Source: Paracoccaceae bacterium (GTDB lineage Bacteria; Pseudomonadota; Alphaproteobacteria; Rhodobacterales; Rhodobacteraceae). From it: DNA of 60,565 nt. Positions 10,357-20,025 of the stretch are shown here, in pieces (within the stretch, counting starts at the first letter, position 1; every line of letters starts with the position of its first letter). A model generated the notes under the pieces. That model did no database searches. It worked only from the letters and a program-made list of their open reading frames with translations, and had not been told where the DNA came from. The stretch spans positions 1 through 60,565 of the forward strand of contig SKYA01000032.1 of NCBI GenBank assembly GCA_007128135.1, given 5' to 3'. A program made the translations under genes and the position numbers.

Positions 10357-12246
10357 TCACTTTTTGCGCTTCACCCAGATCTGTGATTCGATCAACTTGT
10401 CGAGATGGCCCGCCAGGGCGGCGCGGTCCTCGCCCAGATCGGTCGAATCCGACAGTTGCGAGCGTTCGGCGCGGTTGCGCATTTCGGCCGCCTGTCGCAG
10501 CCGCCATGTCAGCCCTTCATCGGCCAGATGCGCCAGATCCTCGGCCGCCTCGCGCAACTCGGAGGCAGCTCCGCGCCGGGTGAACAGCTTGGCGAATTCC
10601 TCGCGCAGGCAGTTGCGCGCAAGCTCGGGGTCGTCGTCGTGGCGCACCGGGGGCGCTATGCGGACATGGCTCAGACCCAGCAGGTGTCGCACCTCGCTGC
10701 CCCGGGGCGCGATCTCCTCGCCTAGCAGCAATGCCCGGCGCAGCGACTCGTAAGCCGGGTTGCTCATTTCTGCGCGCTCCAGGTCGGTCTCGAATTCGGG
10801 CGCAAGCTGCGGATGGGTGAGCAGTATCGCCAGAATGATCTCTTCGCGCATCTGCTCGGCAATTTCCGGGCCCTGCGTGCTTGCAAGGCGAGTCGCGCGG
10901 GTCGAGGGCAGGGGCTGGGTCGCGGGGGCGTGACGTGCCCGGCCTCTATCGCCCGCGCGCCGGGCCGGGCGGAAGACTTCCGTGCGCAGGCGGCGGAGTT
11001 CCTCGGCGTAGTGACCGCGCAGGCCAGTGTCCGCGATCCTGCCAAGTGCCGCACGCAGCCGCCCGTCGAGTGCCGCGCGCCGCTCGGGGCTGTCAAGGAC
11101 CTGTCCTTCGGTCTCGCGCTGCCACAGAAGCTGCACCAGTGGCACAGCCCGCTCGATCAGCTTGCGCATGGCACCGGCCCCGCTGGTGCGCAAAACATCA
11201 TCCGGGTCCATGCCTCCCGGCAGAATGCAGAAGCGCAGCGATTGCTCGGGCCCCAGATGCGGCAAGGCGAGGTCGATCAGCCGGTAGCCGGCGCGCAGCC
11301 CCGCGGCATCGCCATCGAGCGCGATTACGGGCTCGGGGCTGAGCCGCCAGATCATGCGCAACTGGTCCTCGGTGATGGCTGTCCCCAGAGGCGCGACCGC
11401 CGCCTCCAACCCGGCTGCAACCAGCGCGATCACATCCATGTAGCCCTCGGCCACGATCAGCGGCTGTTTGCCTGCCGCGCCGCGCGCCGGTCCCACATTA
11501 TAGAGCGAGCGCCCCTTGTCAAAGAGTGGTGTCTCGGGCGAGTTGAGGTATTTTGCGCGCGCGTCAGGGTTCATGGCGCGCCCGCCAAAGGCAATGCAGC
11601 GCCCGCGCGCGTCCCGGATCGGAAAGATGATGCGCCCGCGAAACCGGTCGAAGGGCGCGCCGCCATCCTCGGGGGCGATGGCAAGCCCGGCCTCGATGAT
11701 CTTGTCCGGCGAAACGCCTGCACCGGTCAGATGCGACCAGAGCGCATGGCGCGCATCGGGTGCAAAGCCGATCTCGAATCGCTCCAGCATCTCCTGGGTC
11801 AGACCCCGTCCGGCGAGATAGCTGCGCGCTCCCGCCGCCGCGCCTGTCGAAAGCTGCATGCGGAAGAATCTCGCCGCGCCCTCCATCACCTCGACCAGTT
11901 CGCCCATCCGGTCGGCCTTTTCGGCGGCCTTGGGATCGCGCGCGGGCAGTGTCATGCCAGCCTCGCGCGCCAGAACCTCCACCGCCTCCATGAAGTCCAT
12001 GTTCTCTGTCTCGCGCAGGAAAGAAAGTGCATCGCCCTTTGCATGACAGCCGAAGCAGTAGTAGAAGCCCTTGCGGTCATCGACATGGAACGAGGCGGTC
12101 CGTTCCTGGTGAAAGGGGCAGGGCGCCCAGAAGTCGCCCTTCGCCTGGTTGGACTTGCGCATGTCCCACGTGACCTTGCGCCCGACCACCGAAGAGATCG
12201 AGACACGGTTACGCAACTCATCCAGAAAACCGGGGGGAAGACTCAT
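10357..12246 (-). CDS. dnaG: DNA primase DnaG
   Basis: The ~629-residue primase makes RNA primers for DNA replication. It has the N-terminal zinc-binding domain (CPFHQERTASF ... YYCFGCHAKGDA, about residues 43-67), the catalytic core with the primase motif YLNSPETPLFDKG, and a TOPRIM segment (PLIVAEGYMDVIAL, about residue 262, then VIALDGDAAG). The C-terminal third is poorly conserved, as usual for the DnaB-interaction domain. I chose the ATG at 12246 (MSLPPGFLDEL, the usual family N-terminus); an ATG four codons upstream (12258) is possible and neither has a clear ribosome site. It heads the dnaG-rpoD pair. Confidence 0.96.
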   Translation of the reverse strand: MSLPPGFLDELRNRVSISSVVGRKVTWDMRKSNQAKGDFWAPCPFHQERTASFHVDDRKGFYYCFGCHAKGDALSFLRETENMDFMEAVEVLAREAGMTLPARDPKAAEKADRMGELVEVMEGAARFFRMQLSTGAAAGARSYLAGRGLTQEMLERFEIGFAPDARHALWSHLTGAGVSPDKIIEAGLAIAPEDGGAPFDRFRGRIIFPIRDARGRCIAFGGRAMNPDARAKYLNSPETPLFDKGRSLYNVGPARGAAGKQPLIVAEGYMDVIALVAAGLEAAVAPLGTAITEDQLRMIWRLSPEPVIALDGDAAGLRAGYRLIDLALPHLGPEQSLRFCILPGGMDPDDVLRTSGAGAMRKLIERAVPLVQLLWQRETEGQVLDSPERRAALDGRLRAALGRIADTGLRGHYAEELRRLRTEVFRPARRAGDRGRARHAPATQPLPSTRATRLASTQGPEIAEQMREEIILAILLTHPQLAPEFETDLERAEMSNPAYESLRRALLLGEEIAPRGSEVRHLLGLSHVRIAPPVRHDDDPELARNCLREEFAKLFTRRGAASELREAAEDLAHLADEGLTWRLRQAAEMRNRAERSQLSDSTDLGEDRAALAGHLDKLIESQIWVKRKK

Positions 12247-12362
12247 GGTGTCGATCATGCCAGATCACGAAGGCTTGTTGAAGGCAGGATCGGTCCGGGC
12301 GCTATAACTGAAACAAATCCGTATCGGCTGCGTATCCGTAATGGACGCAACAGGAGGACCGC

Positions 12363-12887
12363 ATGTTCAACCGACGCTCTTTTCTGCTGACCACCGGGAT
12401 CGCGCTGATGAGTGCAAGGGCCGCCACGGCCAGCGACGGGGACTTTCCCTTCATCCTGTCCGACGACGAATGGCGTGCGCGCCTGACACCGGCGCAATAT
12501 GCCGTTCTGCGCGACCATGCGACCGAGCGCGCCTTTACCAACGCGCTGATGGGCGAGCGTTCGCCCTTGCTGAACGAGGCACGCGTGGGCACGTACAATT
12601 GCGCAGGCTGTGGCAATGCGCTGTATCGCTCGGAGACGAAATACGACAGTCGCACCGGCTGGCCGAGCTACTGGGAGGCCATCGAAGGCGCGGTCGGAAC
12701 CAAGACCGACCGCAGTTTCTTCATGGTTCGCACGGAAGTGCATTGCGCCAATTGCGGCGGCCATCTGGGGCATGTCTTTGACGATGGCCCGCCGCCGACG
12801 GGCAAGCGCCATTGCATCAATGGCCTGGCCATGACGTTCACGCCCGATGCAACGGGCGAGGTCGAGGGACATCCGGTCGGCGCCTGA
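12363..12887 (+). CDS. msrB: Peptide-methionine (R)-S-oxide reductase, Tat-exported
   Basis: A 174-residue MsrB that reduces methionine-R-sulfoxide in proteins. The first ~24 residues are a twin-arginine signal ([14 protein letters not shown], then AATA), so it should act in the periplasm. The catalytic domain keeps both zinc CxxC pairs (CAGCG and [10 protein letters not shown]) and the catalytic cysteine in RHCINGLAM. The start follows a clear AGGAGG. A TATAAC at 12303-12308 is a possible -10 element. It is divergent from dnaG and ends in a very long hairpin. MsrP-type systems are the more usual periplasmic route, so the Tat signal on MsrB is worth noting. Confidence 0.93.
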   Translation: MFNRRSFLLTTGIALMSARAATASDGDFPFILSDDEWRARLTPAQYAVLRDHATERAFTNALMGERSPLLNEARVGTYNCAGCGNALYRSETKYDSRTGWPSYWEAIEGAVGTKTDRSFFMVRTEVHCANCGGHLGHVFDDGPPPTGKRHCINGLAMTFTPDATGEVEGHPVGA

Positions 12888-12897
12888 CCCCGCGCGC

Positions 12898-12976
12898 AAA
12901 AGCCCCGGCAATCCCGCTGCGGACCACGCCCCACCTGCCCTCACGCGCGGTCCGCAGTCGGGCTGCCGGGGCTTTT
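12898..12976 (+). terminator. Long imperfect hairpin terminator after msrB
   Basis: Two 28-base arms (12898-12925 and 12949-12976) pair almost throughout around a 23-base loop. The outer AAAAGCCCCGGCA matches TGCCGGGGCTTTT and the inner CTGCGGACC matches GGTCCGCAG, with two mismatches and two G-T pairs between. The 3' arm ends in TTTT. It is a strong intrinsic terminator and could act in both directions. Confidence 0.75.
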
Positions 12977-13025
12977 GCTCCACCCGCGTCGAGGCTAGGG
13001 TGCGGCAAACGATAGGGGCAGGCGC

Positions 13026-14846
13026 ATGTCACCGCTGGTCATGGTTCTCGGGTTGCTGGTCGCGGCCGTCGTGATGTTCGCCATCGGGCGGCCCCGAATG
13101 GATGTGGTGGCACTGGTCATGCTGGTGGCGCTGCCTTTCACGGGTGTCATCACTGTGCCCGAGGCGCTGGCGGGGTTTGCAGACCCCAACGTGATCCTGA
13201 TCGCGGCCCTGTTCGTACTTGGCGAGGCGCTGGTGCGCACGGGTGTCACGCAGGCGATGGGTGACTGGATGCAGGCGCGCGCCGGACTCTCCGAAGGCCG
13301 GCTGATCGTGCTGCTGATGCTCTCGGCGGCAAGCCTGAGCGCGATCATGTCCTCGACCGGGGTGGTGGCCATCTTCATTCCCATCGTTCTGCGCATGGCG
13401 CAGCGCATGGGGGTCGCACCTGCCCGGTTCATGATGCCGCTGGCCATTGCGGCGATGATCGCGGGCATGACCACGCTGATCGCCACCGCACCCAATCTGG
13501 TCGTGCATGGTGAACTTGTGCGGCGTGGAATGGAAGGCTTCGGCTTTTTCGCCTTTGCCCCGTTCGGAGTGCCCGTGCTGATCCTCGGTATCCTCTACAT
13601 GACATTCGCGCGGCGATGGCTGGACAGAGCGGATGTCACCGTGCCGCCCATGTCGGTCAGCCTGCGCGACCTTGTGCGCGACTATGCGCTGGAAGGGCGC
13701 GAGTTGCGCCTGCGGGTGCGCCCGGAGTCGCGGCTGGTCGGGCGCAGGCTGGATGTACTGGATTTGCGTGCCTCGGAGGGGGTTCATATCGTCGCGATCG
13801 AACGACTGGGGCGGATGGGGCCGTCAATGGTCGTGCCGCGTGCCGAAACCCGGCTGGAAGCGAATGACCTGCTGATGCTTGACCTCCGCATCGCCCGCGC
13901 GGACATGGAGGCCTTCTGCAAGGCACATGCGCTCTGCCCTGTGCCGCTGCCGCAGGGCTATTTCAGTGACCATACGCGCGAGATCGGGCTGGCGCAGGTG
14001 ATGGTGCCGCCGGGGTCCCATTACACCGGCAAGACGCTCGAGGATCTTCGTTTCCGCACCACCCATGACCTGACCGTGATCGGTCTGCGGCGGGGCGCCA
14101 CGCCGGTCGAGGGGCCGATCACTGATCTGCAGTTGCGGGCGGGCGATACGATGCTGGTCGTCGGTCGCTGGCGTGCGATTCGGCGGCTTGCGGATGCGCG
14201 GCGCGACATGGTGCTGCTCGACCTGCCGGTCGAGGCCGCCGATATCGCCCCGGCGGCATCGCGCGCGCCGCTGGCGCTGAGTGTGCTGGCTCTGGTTGTG
14301 GGGCTGATGGTCTGGGGGGTCATTCCCAATGTGCAGGCCGCCCTGCTGGGTTGTTTGCTGATGGGGCTGTTTCGCTGCATCGACATCGCCGCGGCCTATC
14401 GCGCGATCAACTGGCAGACATTGGTCCTGATAGTCGGGATGCTGCCCTTTTCGCTTGCCCTGCAGCGCACCGGCGGGGTCGATCTGGCAGCAGAGGCGCT
14501 GGTACAGATGACCGGCGAGGCCAGCCCGCGCGTGGCGCTGGCGGCGATATTCATCGTGACCACAGCGCTCAGCCTGTTCATCTCGAACACGGCAACCGCG
14601 GTGCTGATGGCGCCAGTGGCCTTTGCCATTGCCGACACGCTTGGGCTCTCGCCCTATCCGTTCATGATGACAGTGGCATTGGCAGCCTCGGCAGCCTTCA
14701 TGACGCCGGTTTCCTCGCCCATCAATACGCTGGTCGTGGGGCCGGGAAACTATGGTTTTTTCGATTTTGTGCGAATCGGCACGCCACTCTGGCTCATCAC
14801 GCTTGCGGTTCTGGTGGTGCTTGTGCCCTGGGTGCTGCCGTTCTGA
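13026..14846 (+). CDS. SLC13-family permease with central RCK_C (TrkA-C) domains
   Basis: This 606-residue inner-membrane transporter has the divided layout of the DASS/SLC13 family: hydrophobic helices in residues 1-200, a soluble middle of ~200-400, then helices to the end. The middle carries two TrkA-C-like regulatory domains (GRELRLRVRPESRLVGRRL and SHYTGKTLEDLRFRTTHDL). The membrane halves contain the paired ASLSAIMSSTGVVAIF and FISNTATAVLMAPVAFAI hairpin motifs. Substrates in this family include dicarboxylates, sulfate and sulfonates; the substrate here cannot be read. It is separated from msrB by a long terminator and is probably a single-gene transcript. Confidence 0.85.
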   Translation: MSPLVMVLGLLVAAVVMFAIGRPRMDVVALVMLVALPFTGVITVPEALAGFADPNVILIAALFVLGEALVRTGVTQAMGDWMQARAGLSEGRLIVLLMLSAASLSAIMSSTGVVAIFIPIVLRMAQRMGVAPARFMMPLAIAAMIAGMTTLIATAPNLVVHGELVRRGMEGFGFFAFAPFGVPVLILGILYMTFARRWLDRADVTVPPMSVSLRDLVRDYALEGRELRLRVRPESRLVGRRLDVLDLRASEGVHIVAIERLGRMGPSMVVPRAETRLEANDLLMLDLRIARADMEAFCKAHALCPVPLPQGYFSDHTREIGLAQVMVPPGSHYTGKTLEDLRFRTTHDLTVIGLRRGATPVEGPITDLQLRAGDTMLVVGRWRAIRRLADARRDMVLLDLPVEAADIAPAASRAPLALSVLALVVGLMVWGVIPNVQAALLGCLLMGLFRCIDIAAAYRAINWQTLVLIVGMLPFSLALQRTGGVDLAAEALVQMTGEASPRVALAAIFIVTTALSLFISNTATAVLMAPVAFAIADTLGLSPYPFMMTVALAASAAFMTPVSSPINTLVVGPGNYGFFDFVRIGTPLWLITLAVLVVLVPWVLPF

Positions 14847-14937
14847 GCCCTTGTCGCCGGTTACCTTGGACCACGATCACGCGAAACCGTGACATGCGAA
14901 GAGTGGTCTTTGCCAGCGCGCCCCCTATCTGTTCATC

Positions 14938-15399
14938 ATGCAGCAAAATGCCTTCGACTGGATGCAATCGCTCTTTGGCCGGCGCCCACCGCCCGATCGA
15001 CCCGCTATCACGGGGCGCCTGGCCATAGCGGCGCTGCTTGTGCGCGCCGCGCGGGCCAATGGCGATTATGACCCGCGCCAGAAGGCTGGGATTGACCGCG
15101 TGAGCGCCACGCGCTTCGCGGTTGGCGCCTGGGAACAGGTTGCGCTGCGCCGCGAAGCCGAGGCGCTTGAGGCCACCATCGGTGACACGGTTCACCTCAC
15201 GCGCCGTATCAAGGACGTGGTGGCGCTGGAGGACCGGCCGGCGTTGTTGCGCGACCTGTGGTCGGTCATCCTGGCCGATGGCAAGCGCCACTACGAGGAG
15301 GATGGTCTGATGCGGCTGGTTTCGAATCTTCTGGGCCTGACAGACCGCGATTCGGCCTTTGCGCGCCAGAGCGTGCAGGCAGGGCGCGACGCGATGTGA
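14938..15399 (+). CDS. TerB-like helical protein
   Basis: The 153-residue cytoplasmic protein has the all-helical TerB/DjlA-N type domain. Acidic metal-site-like residues sit in repeated turns (ARANGDYDPRQ and ILADGKRHYEEDGLMRLVSNLLG). No other tellurite-resistance genes are nearby, so a role in tellurite resistance should not be assumed; these domains are common in small stress- or membrane-associated proteins. No clear ribosome site precedes the ATG at 14938. It is convergent with glutamate dehydrogenase, with a 9-base gap. Confidence 0.7.
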   Translation: MQQNAFDWMQSLFGRRPPPDRPAITGRLAIAALLVRAARANGDYDPRQKAGIDRVSATRFAVGAWEQVALRREAEALEATIGDTVHLTRRIKDVVALEDRPALLRDLWSVILADGKRHYEEDGLMRLVSNLLGLTDRDSAFARQSVQAGRDAM

Positions 15400-15408
15400 G
15401 CCTTGCCC

Positions 15409-16839
15409 TCAGAGTCCCTTGGCGCGATAGCTTGCGGCCACCCTCTCGATCGCGACGATGAAAGCTGCGGTGCGCAGGTCCTTCACGTCCGGGCGGCGGT
15501 GCCATTCCTCCGAGATTGACTGATAGGCATTGCGCATCGTGTCATCGAGTCCCGAGCGCACAAGCTGCAACTCATCCGCGCCCTGAAGGTAGCGGCGCTT
15601 GAAATTGGGCGAGAGTTCCCAGCCGAGCTCCTTGTCCGCCGACAGCCGTTCGAGTTCGCTGATCAGCAGCAGGGCATGTGCCTCCTCGTTGCGGCGCTGC
15701 ATCCTGCCAAAGCGTATATGGCTCAGATTCTTGACCCATTCGAAATAGGAAACAGTCACCCCCCCGGCATTGGCATAAAGATCGGGAATGATGACGATGT
15801 CCTTCTCGCGCAGGATCTCGTCGGCACTTGCCGTGATCGGCCCGTTGGCCGCCTCGATGATGAGCGGAGCGCGAATGCGGGCGGCATTGTTGATATTGAT
15901 CACGCCCTCCAGTGCGGCAGGGATCAGGATGTCGCATTCGGCCTCCAGGACGGATGCGCCATTTTCCACATACTCGACGCCATGGAAGCCGCGCACGCCC
16001 CCTGTTTGCACGATCCAGTCGCGCACCGCATCCGGGTCAAGCCCCTTTTCACTGACCAGCGCGCCATCGCGTTCGATGATGCCGATGATGATCGCGTCAT
16101 TTTCCTCGCGCAGGAACTTGGCGGCGTGATACCCCACATTTCCCAGCCCCTGAACGATGATCCGCTTGCCCGAGAGCGACCCCTTCAGCCCGGTCCGTGC
16201 CACGTCGTCCGGATGACGGAAGAATTCCTGCAAGGCATATTGCACGCCGCGGCCCGTCGCCTCGACCCGGCCCTTGATGCCGCCGGCATTGAGCGGTTTG
16301 CCGGTGACACAGGCGCGGGCGTTGATGTCGGTCGTGTTCATCCGGGCATACTGGTCGGCAATCCAGGCCATTTCGCGCTCGCCCGTTCCCATGTCGGGGG
16401 CAGGCACGTTCTGGGCCGGGTTGATCAGGTCGCGCTTGGCCAGTTCATAGGCGAAGCGACGGGTGATCTGTTCCAGTTCATGCTCCTCGTACTTCCTCGG
16501 GTCGATGCACAGCCCGCCCTTGGAGCCGCCGAAGGGGGTTTCGACCAGGGCGCATTTGTAGGTCATCAGCGCGGCCAGGGCCTCGACCTCGTTCTGATGC
16601 ACTTCGGGGGCGTAGCGGATGCCGCCCTTGACGGGTTCCATATGCTCGGAATGCACCGAGCGATAGCCCACGAAGGTCTCGATCTTGCCACGCAGGCGCA
16701 CACCAAAGCGCACCGTATAGGTCGAATTGCATATCTGGATTTTCTCGGCCAGCCCCGGCGGCAGATCGAGATGCGCGACAGCGCGCCTGAACATCAGATC
16801 GACATTTTCGCGAAAGCCGGGTTCCTTGGTGTCGAGCAT
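15409..16839 (-). CDS. Glu/Leu/Phe/Val family dehydrogenase (NAD-type glutamate dehydrogenase)
   Basis: The 476-residue enzyme interconverts glutamate and 2-oxoglutarate plus ammonia. It has the active-site signature VETPFGGSKGGLCIDP with the catalytic lysine, the partner motif PAPDMGTGEREM, and the Rossmann segment RIIVQGLGNVGYHAAKFL. Start ATG 16839 lies 7 bases after GGGAGG; the upstream TTG at 16860 is not needed. Length and motifs fit catabolic glutamate dehydrogenase of this group, though a leucine or valine dehydrogenase role cannot be excluded by eye. A TetR-type gene lies upstream on the same strand with a 110-base spacer and may be unrelated. Confidence 0.88.
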   Translation of the reverse strand: MLDTKEPGFRENVDLMFRRAVAHLDLPPGLAEKIQICNSTYTVRFGVRLRGKIETFVGYRSVHSEHMEPVKGGIRYAPEVHQNEVEALAALMTYKCALVETPFGGSKGGLCIDPRKYEEHELEQITRRFAYELAKRDLINPAQNVPAPDMGTGEREMAWIADQYARMNTTDINARACVTGKPLNAGGIKGRVEATGRGVQYALQEFFRHPDDVARTGLKGSLSGKRIIVQGLGNVGYHAAKFLREENDAIIIGIIERDGALVSEKGLDPDAVRDWIVQTGGVRGFHGVEYVENGASVLEAECDILIPAALEGVININNAARIRAPLIIEAANGPITASADEILREKDIVIIPDLYANAGGVTVSYFEWVKNLSHIRFGRMQRRNEEAHALLLISELERLSADKELGWELSPNFKRRYLQGADELQLVRSGLDDTMRNAYQSISEEWHRRPDVKDLRTAAFIVAIERVAASYRAKGL

Positions 16840-16949
16840 GTGATTTCCTCCCAGGATCAAGTTGAGGGCGGCTGTGACTGTCGCTTTTGCCCCTGACCAG
16901 ACAATAACAGGTTAAATCGAGACCGAAAGCACCAGCTTTTGCCTGAAAA

Positions 16950-17537
16950 TCAGGCGCCGACCGCCTTTTGCACCATGTCCCAGTAGATATCCTCCACTCG
17001 CGCAAGGCTCAGCGGCCCGCCCTCGCGATACCATGTCGTCACGCCGGTCAGCATGGCGATAAGCGCGTAGGCCGCGAGCTTGGCATCGGGCAGATCAAAG
17101 GTGCCTGTCGCCTTGCCGCGCGCCAGGATTCCGGCAAGATGCGCTTCATAGGCGCGGCGCATTGCCTCGATCCGCTCGAAATTCTCGGGCTCCAGATTGC
17201 GCAACTCCATGTAGGAGATGAAGACGGCGTCCTGCCGGGCGCGGTGATGGCGCAGGTGAAAGCGTGTGAACTGCTCGAGCGCGGCGAGCGGATCGTCCTG
17301 GGCGGGCAGGGCGGCCAGCGCCGCGAGCAGGTCCTGCATATGGGCCTGCATCAGGTCGAACAGCAGCGTCTGCTTGTCGGCCGTGTAGAGGTAGAGCGTG
17401 CCGGCCTGCACGCCGACCTCGGTCGCGATCTGGCGCATCGAGACAGCAGCGTAGCCATGGCGCGCGAAAAGCCGGAGCGCCGCCTCGCGGATTCGCGGGC
17501 GAGTGGTTTCGGCAGAGGAGTTCTTCTTGCGCGCCAT
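16950..17537 (-). CDS. TetR/AcrR family transcriptional regulator
   Basis: A 195-residue repressor-type protein. The helix-turn-helix is in residues ~15-60 (RIREAALRLFARHGYAAVSM, ATEVGVQAGTLYLYTADKQ), followed by a ligand-binding helical domain. The ATG at 17537 opens MARKKNS; longer starts to 17624 look non-coding. It is divergent from a small lipoprotein gene at 17646. Inverted CTTGCGC (17579-17585) and GCGCAAG (17612-17618) in that spacer could be its operator, but the 26-base separation is large. The ligand is unknown. Confidence 0.85.
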   Translation of the reverse strand: MARKKNSSAETTRPRIREAALRLFARHGYAAVSMRQIATEVGVQAGTLYLYTADKQTLLFDLMQAHMQDLLAALAALPAQDDPLAALEQFTRFHLRHHRARQDAVFISYMELRNLEPENFERIEAMRRAYEAHLAGILARGKATGTFDLPDAKLAAYALIAMLTGVTTWYREGGPLSLARVEDIYWDMVQKAVGA

Positions 17538-17645
17538 GGACGCTTCATGCCCCCGTTCTGCCGTGCAGTTCAAGTCCGCTTGCGCATGGGTCAATTCTGG
17601 CGCACTCTCTCGCGCAAGATACAAAAGGCTGACTGACGCCCCCGA

Positions 17646-17939
17646 ATGTTCCGTGCATTCAGATATGGCCGCTGGCTGCTGCCAGTGATGCTGACGGCCT
17701 GTCTGGCCCCACCCGACCTGCCCCCGCGTCAGGCAGCGTCGGATGTCGAGAGCCCGCGACTGCTGCCGCTTTCCGTGCTGCTGGCGCAGGGTGCCGACGG
17801 TCCCAATGCGCCGCGACTGACTGATGCGCCCGATGCGCGCGCCGCAGCACTTCGCGCGCGCGCAGCGCGTTTACGCGGCCAGGTGATTGCTTCGGGCGAA
17901 CGCCAGCGGATGCTGGGTTCAGACGCGCGGTTGCGTTGA
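17646..17939 (+). CDS. Small predicted lipoprotein
   Basis: A 97-residue protein with a short positive N-terminus, a hydrophobic segment and a lipobox, LTAC, placing the lipidated cysteine at residue 19. The mature part is rich in Pro, Ala and Arg (RAAALRARAARLRGQ) and shows no domain I recognise. It overlaps the convergent DUF3445 gene by 21 bases at its 3' end. No good ribosome site was seen. Lipobox and codon usage support a real gene, but the function is unknown. Confidence 0.6.
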   Translation: MFRAFRYGRWLLPVMLTACLAPPDLPPRQAASDVESPRLLPLSVLLAQGADGPNAPRLTDAPDARAAALRARAARLRGQVIASGERQRMLGSDARLR

Positions 17940-18728
17940 ACCTTGTGCCGCATCCTCGATCTCGCGCAGAGCGGCTGCCTCGTCGGGCGAAAGTCCCGAG
18001 CGGTGAATGACCGCCGTATGGATCGAGAAGACCACCGCCCCGCTACGCGCCAGTTTCAGCAGGCACTGGCGTTCGGAACGGATATAGGCGCCGCCATGGT
18101 TCACTGAACCTTGGGTGCGCTCGGACCGGGGCTGGAACAGCGTCGGGTCGTCATAATGAAGCAGATTGGCCCGCCAGAGCGGCTGCTCGGGCCGCATCAG
18201 GTCGAACATGCGCTGCACGCGCGCGCCCATCTGTGTGTCATAGCGCGCCACGGGACGATGAATCCGCATCATCGGCCTGCCCAGCTTTTCGGCAAGCGTC
18301 CAGTGCGAGGGAAAGCACAGCACGGCGCCGGTCAGGATATGTTCCGGGCTGCCTTCGGGCTTTTGCAGCAGGCAGAAATCAGCTTGCAAGAGGTGACCGA
18401 GAGTCCAGAGCGGGCGGTCAGGATCAAGCGTGACCGCGCGTCCGTCGGGACATCGCACGGCATCGCCCGACACGCTGAATCCGTGCGCAGGCAGGTCGCG
18501 CAGCACTTCCCGCAGCAGTTCGCGCGCAGCAGCCTCGGCCTCGGGGAGAAGGCCGATAACCTCGCCAGGGTGCTCGGCAAGAAGCCGTGCGCGCTCGGTC
18601 ATCTGTGGTGCATACGCGGCATCCACGAACACCCAGTCGGCCCGCGCCAGCGGCATGATCCCGGGCAGTCGGCGGCCCGCAGGACGCGTCCAGGGAGCAT
18701 AGGGCAGGGCAGGGTGCAGGATCGGCAT
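17919..18728 (-). CDS. DUF3445 family protein (haem-dependent oxidative N-demethylase-like)
   Basis: The 269-residue protein matches the layout of DUF3445: an N-terminal PYAPWTRPAG...PGIMPL segment, central DRPLWTLGHLLQADFCLL, SPEHILTGAVLCFPSHWTL, and RIHRPVARYD. Known members bind haem and some work in methylamine or dimethylamine demethylation. No methylamine genes are near, so the substrate is open. The ATG at 18728 (MPILHP) gives the family N-terminus; the frame open to 18806 is ignored. It is head-to-head with the YbdK-type ligase across only 77 bases, so the two may share control. Confidence 0.8.
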   Translation of the reverse strand: MPILHPALPYAPWTRPAGRRLPGIMPLARADWVFVDAAYAPQMTERARLLAEHPGEVIGLLPEAEAAARELLREVLRDLPAHGFSVSGDAVRCPDGRAVTLDPDRPLWTLGHLLQADFCLLQKPEGSPEHILTGAVLCFPSHWTLAEKLGRPMMRIHRPVARYDTQMGARVQRMFDLMRPEQPLWRANLLHYDDPTLFQPRSERTQGSVNHGGAYIRSERQCLLKLARSGAVVFSIHTAVIHRSGLSPDEAAALREIEDAAQGSTQPRV

Positions 18729-18805
18729 GATCAGACTGGTAGGCCGCGCCCTTGCCCGCGTCAATTCCTGCTTGCAGGAAGATGAAACCGCGATAGGCTT
18801 GAGCA

Positions 18806-19939
18806 ATGAAAGAGATCTCTCCCGACTACACTCTGGGCATCGAGGAAGAGTATCTTCTGGTTGATGCCGAAACCTGTGCGCTGGTCGATGTGCCCGATGC
18901 GCTGATGCAGGATTGTGTGCGCGAACTGGGCGACAAGGTCTCTCCCGAATTCCTGGCCTGCCAGATCGAGGTCGGCACAGGGGTCTGCGCCGATATTGCC
19001 GAGGCCCGTGCGGATCTGGGCCATCTGCGGCGCACCATTGCCGATTGCGCAGCGCAATACGGCATGGCGCCGCTGGCGGTTTCCTGCCATCCGTTCGCAG
19101 ACTGGCATACCCGCAGGCATACCGAAAGGCAGCGCTACAACGAGCTTGCGCGCGATCTGGCGGGCGTGGTGCGCCGCATGCTGATCTGCGGGATGCATGT
19201 TCATGTCGGCCTGCCCGACGATGACCTGCGCATCGACATCATGCGCCAGGTCACCTATTTCTTGCCGCATCTGCTGGCGCTCTCGACCTCGTCGCCCTTC
19301 TGGGGCGGGCAGGATACCGGGCTGAACAGCTATCGCCTGACCATCTTCGACAACCTGCCGCGCACCGGCCTGCCGCCCGAATTCATCAGCTATGGTGAGT
19401 ATCGTCGTTCGGTCGACACGATCATCAAGGCCGGGCTGATCGAGGACACGACCAAGATCTGGTGGGATATCCGTCCCTCGCATCGCTTCCCCACGCTTGA
19501 AGCCCGTATCTGTGACGTGATGCCATTGATGGAGCATGCGCTGACGGTCGCCGCCCTGGTGCAGTCCATTGCCCGGATGCTGGTGGAACTGCGCCAGCGC
19601 AACCAGCGCTGGCGGATCTATGACCGCTTCCTGATTGCCGAAAACCGCTGGCGTGCGCAGCGTTACGGGCCGCGCGAGGGGCTGCTGGATATCGGCAAGG
19701 GCGAGGTCGTGCCGGTGCCGCAACTGGTCGCGGAACTCATCGAGTTGCTTGAGGCCGATGCCATGGTTCTGGGCTGCCTCAACGAGGTAAGGGCGGCGCA
19801 GGATATCCTGACCCTGGGCACCAGCGCCGAGCGGCAGCGCGCTGTCCATGGTGCGGCGCGCGCCGAAGGCGCGGATGATCACGAGGCGCTGCACGCGGTC
19901 GTGCTCGGGCTGATCGACGAGTTCCGCGAGGGGCTGTGA
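18806..19939 (+). CDS. ybdK: YbdK-type carboxylate-amine ligase (glutamate-cysteine ligase 2 family)
   Basis: The 377-residue protein belongs to the GCS2 family of the glutamine-synthetase-like ATP-dependent ligases. The opening [13 protein letters not shown] supplies the metal-binding GxEEE motif. CGMHVHVGL carries the conserved HVHV, and [20 protein letters not shown] is the family's substrate-site segment. It would join a carboxylate (often glutamate) to an amine. In E. coli YbdK the gamma-glutamylcysteine activity is weak and the true substrate is unsettled. Its divergent partner is the DUF3445 gene. Other amide-bond enzymes in this window are the ATP-grasp at 30573 and its cluster. Confidence 0.88.
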   Translation: MKEISPDYTLGIEEEYLLVDAETCALVDVPDALMQDCVRELGDKVSPEFLACQIEVGTGVCADIAEARADLGHLRRTIADCAAQYGMAPLAVSCHPFADWHTRRHTERQRYNELARDLAGVVRRMLICGMHVHVGLPDDDLRIDIMRQVTYFLPHLLALSTSSPFWGGQDTGLNSYRLTIFDNLPRTGLPPEFISYGEYRRSVDTIIKAGLIEDTTKIWWDIRPSHRFPTLEARICDVMPLMEHALTVAALVQSIARMLVELRQRNQRWRIYDRFLIAENRWRAQRYGPREGLLDIGKGEVVPVPQLVAELIELLEADAMVLGCLNEVRAAQDILTLGTSAERQRAVHGAARAEGADDHEALHAVVLGLIDEFREGL

Positions 19940-20025
19940 GCGCGGCGTGACTGCCTTGGCGTTGGACAACCGTGCGCGTCCCGCCATCGGCGCAGACACG
20001 GTTCCGTCTCGCCTTTATGAACCTG

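Noticed and set aside
14938-15399. Tellurite resistance function
   Set aside because: Only a TerB-like domain is present, with no terZACDEF genes.
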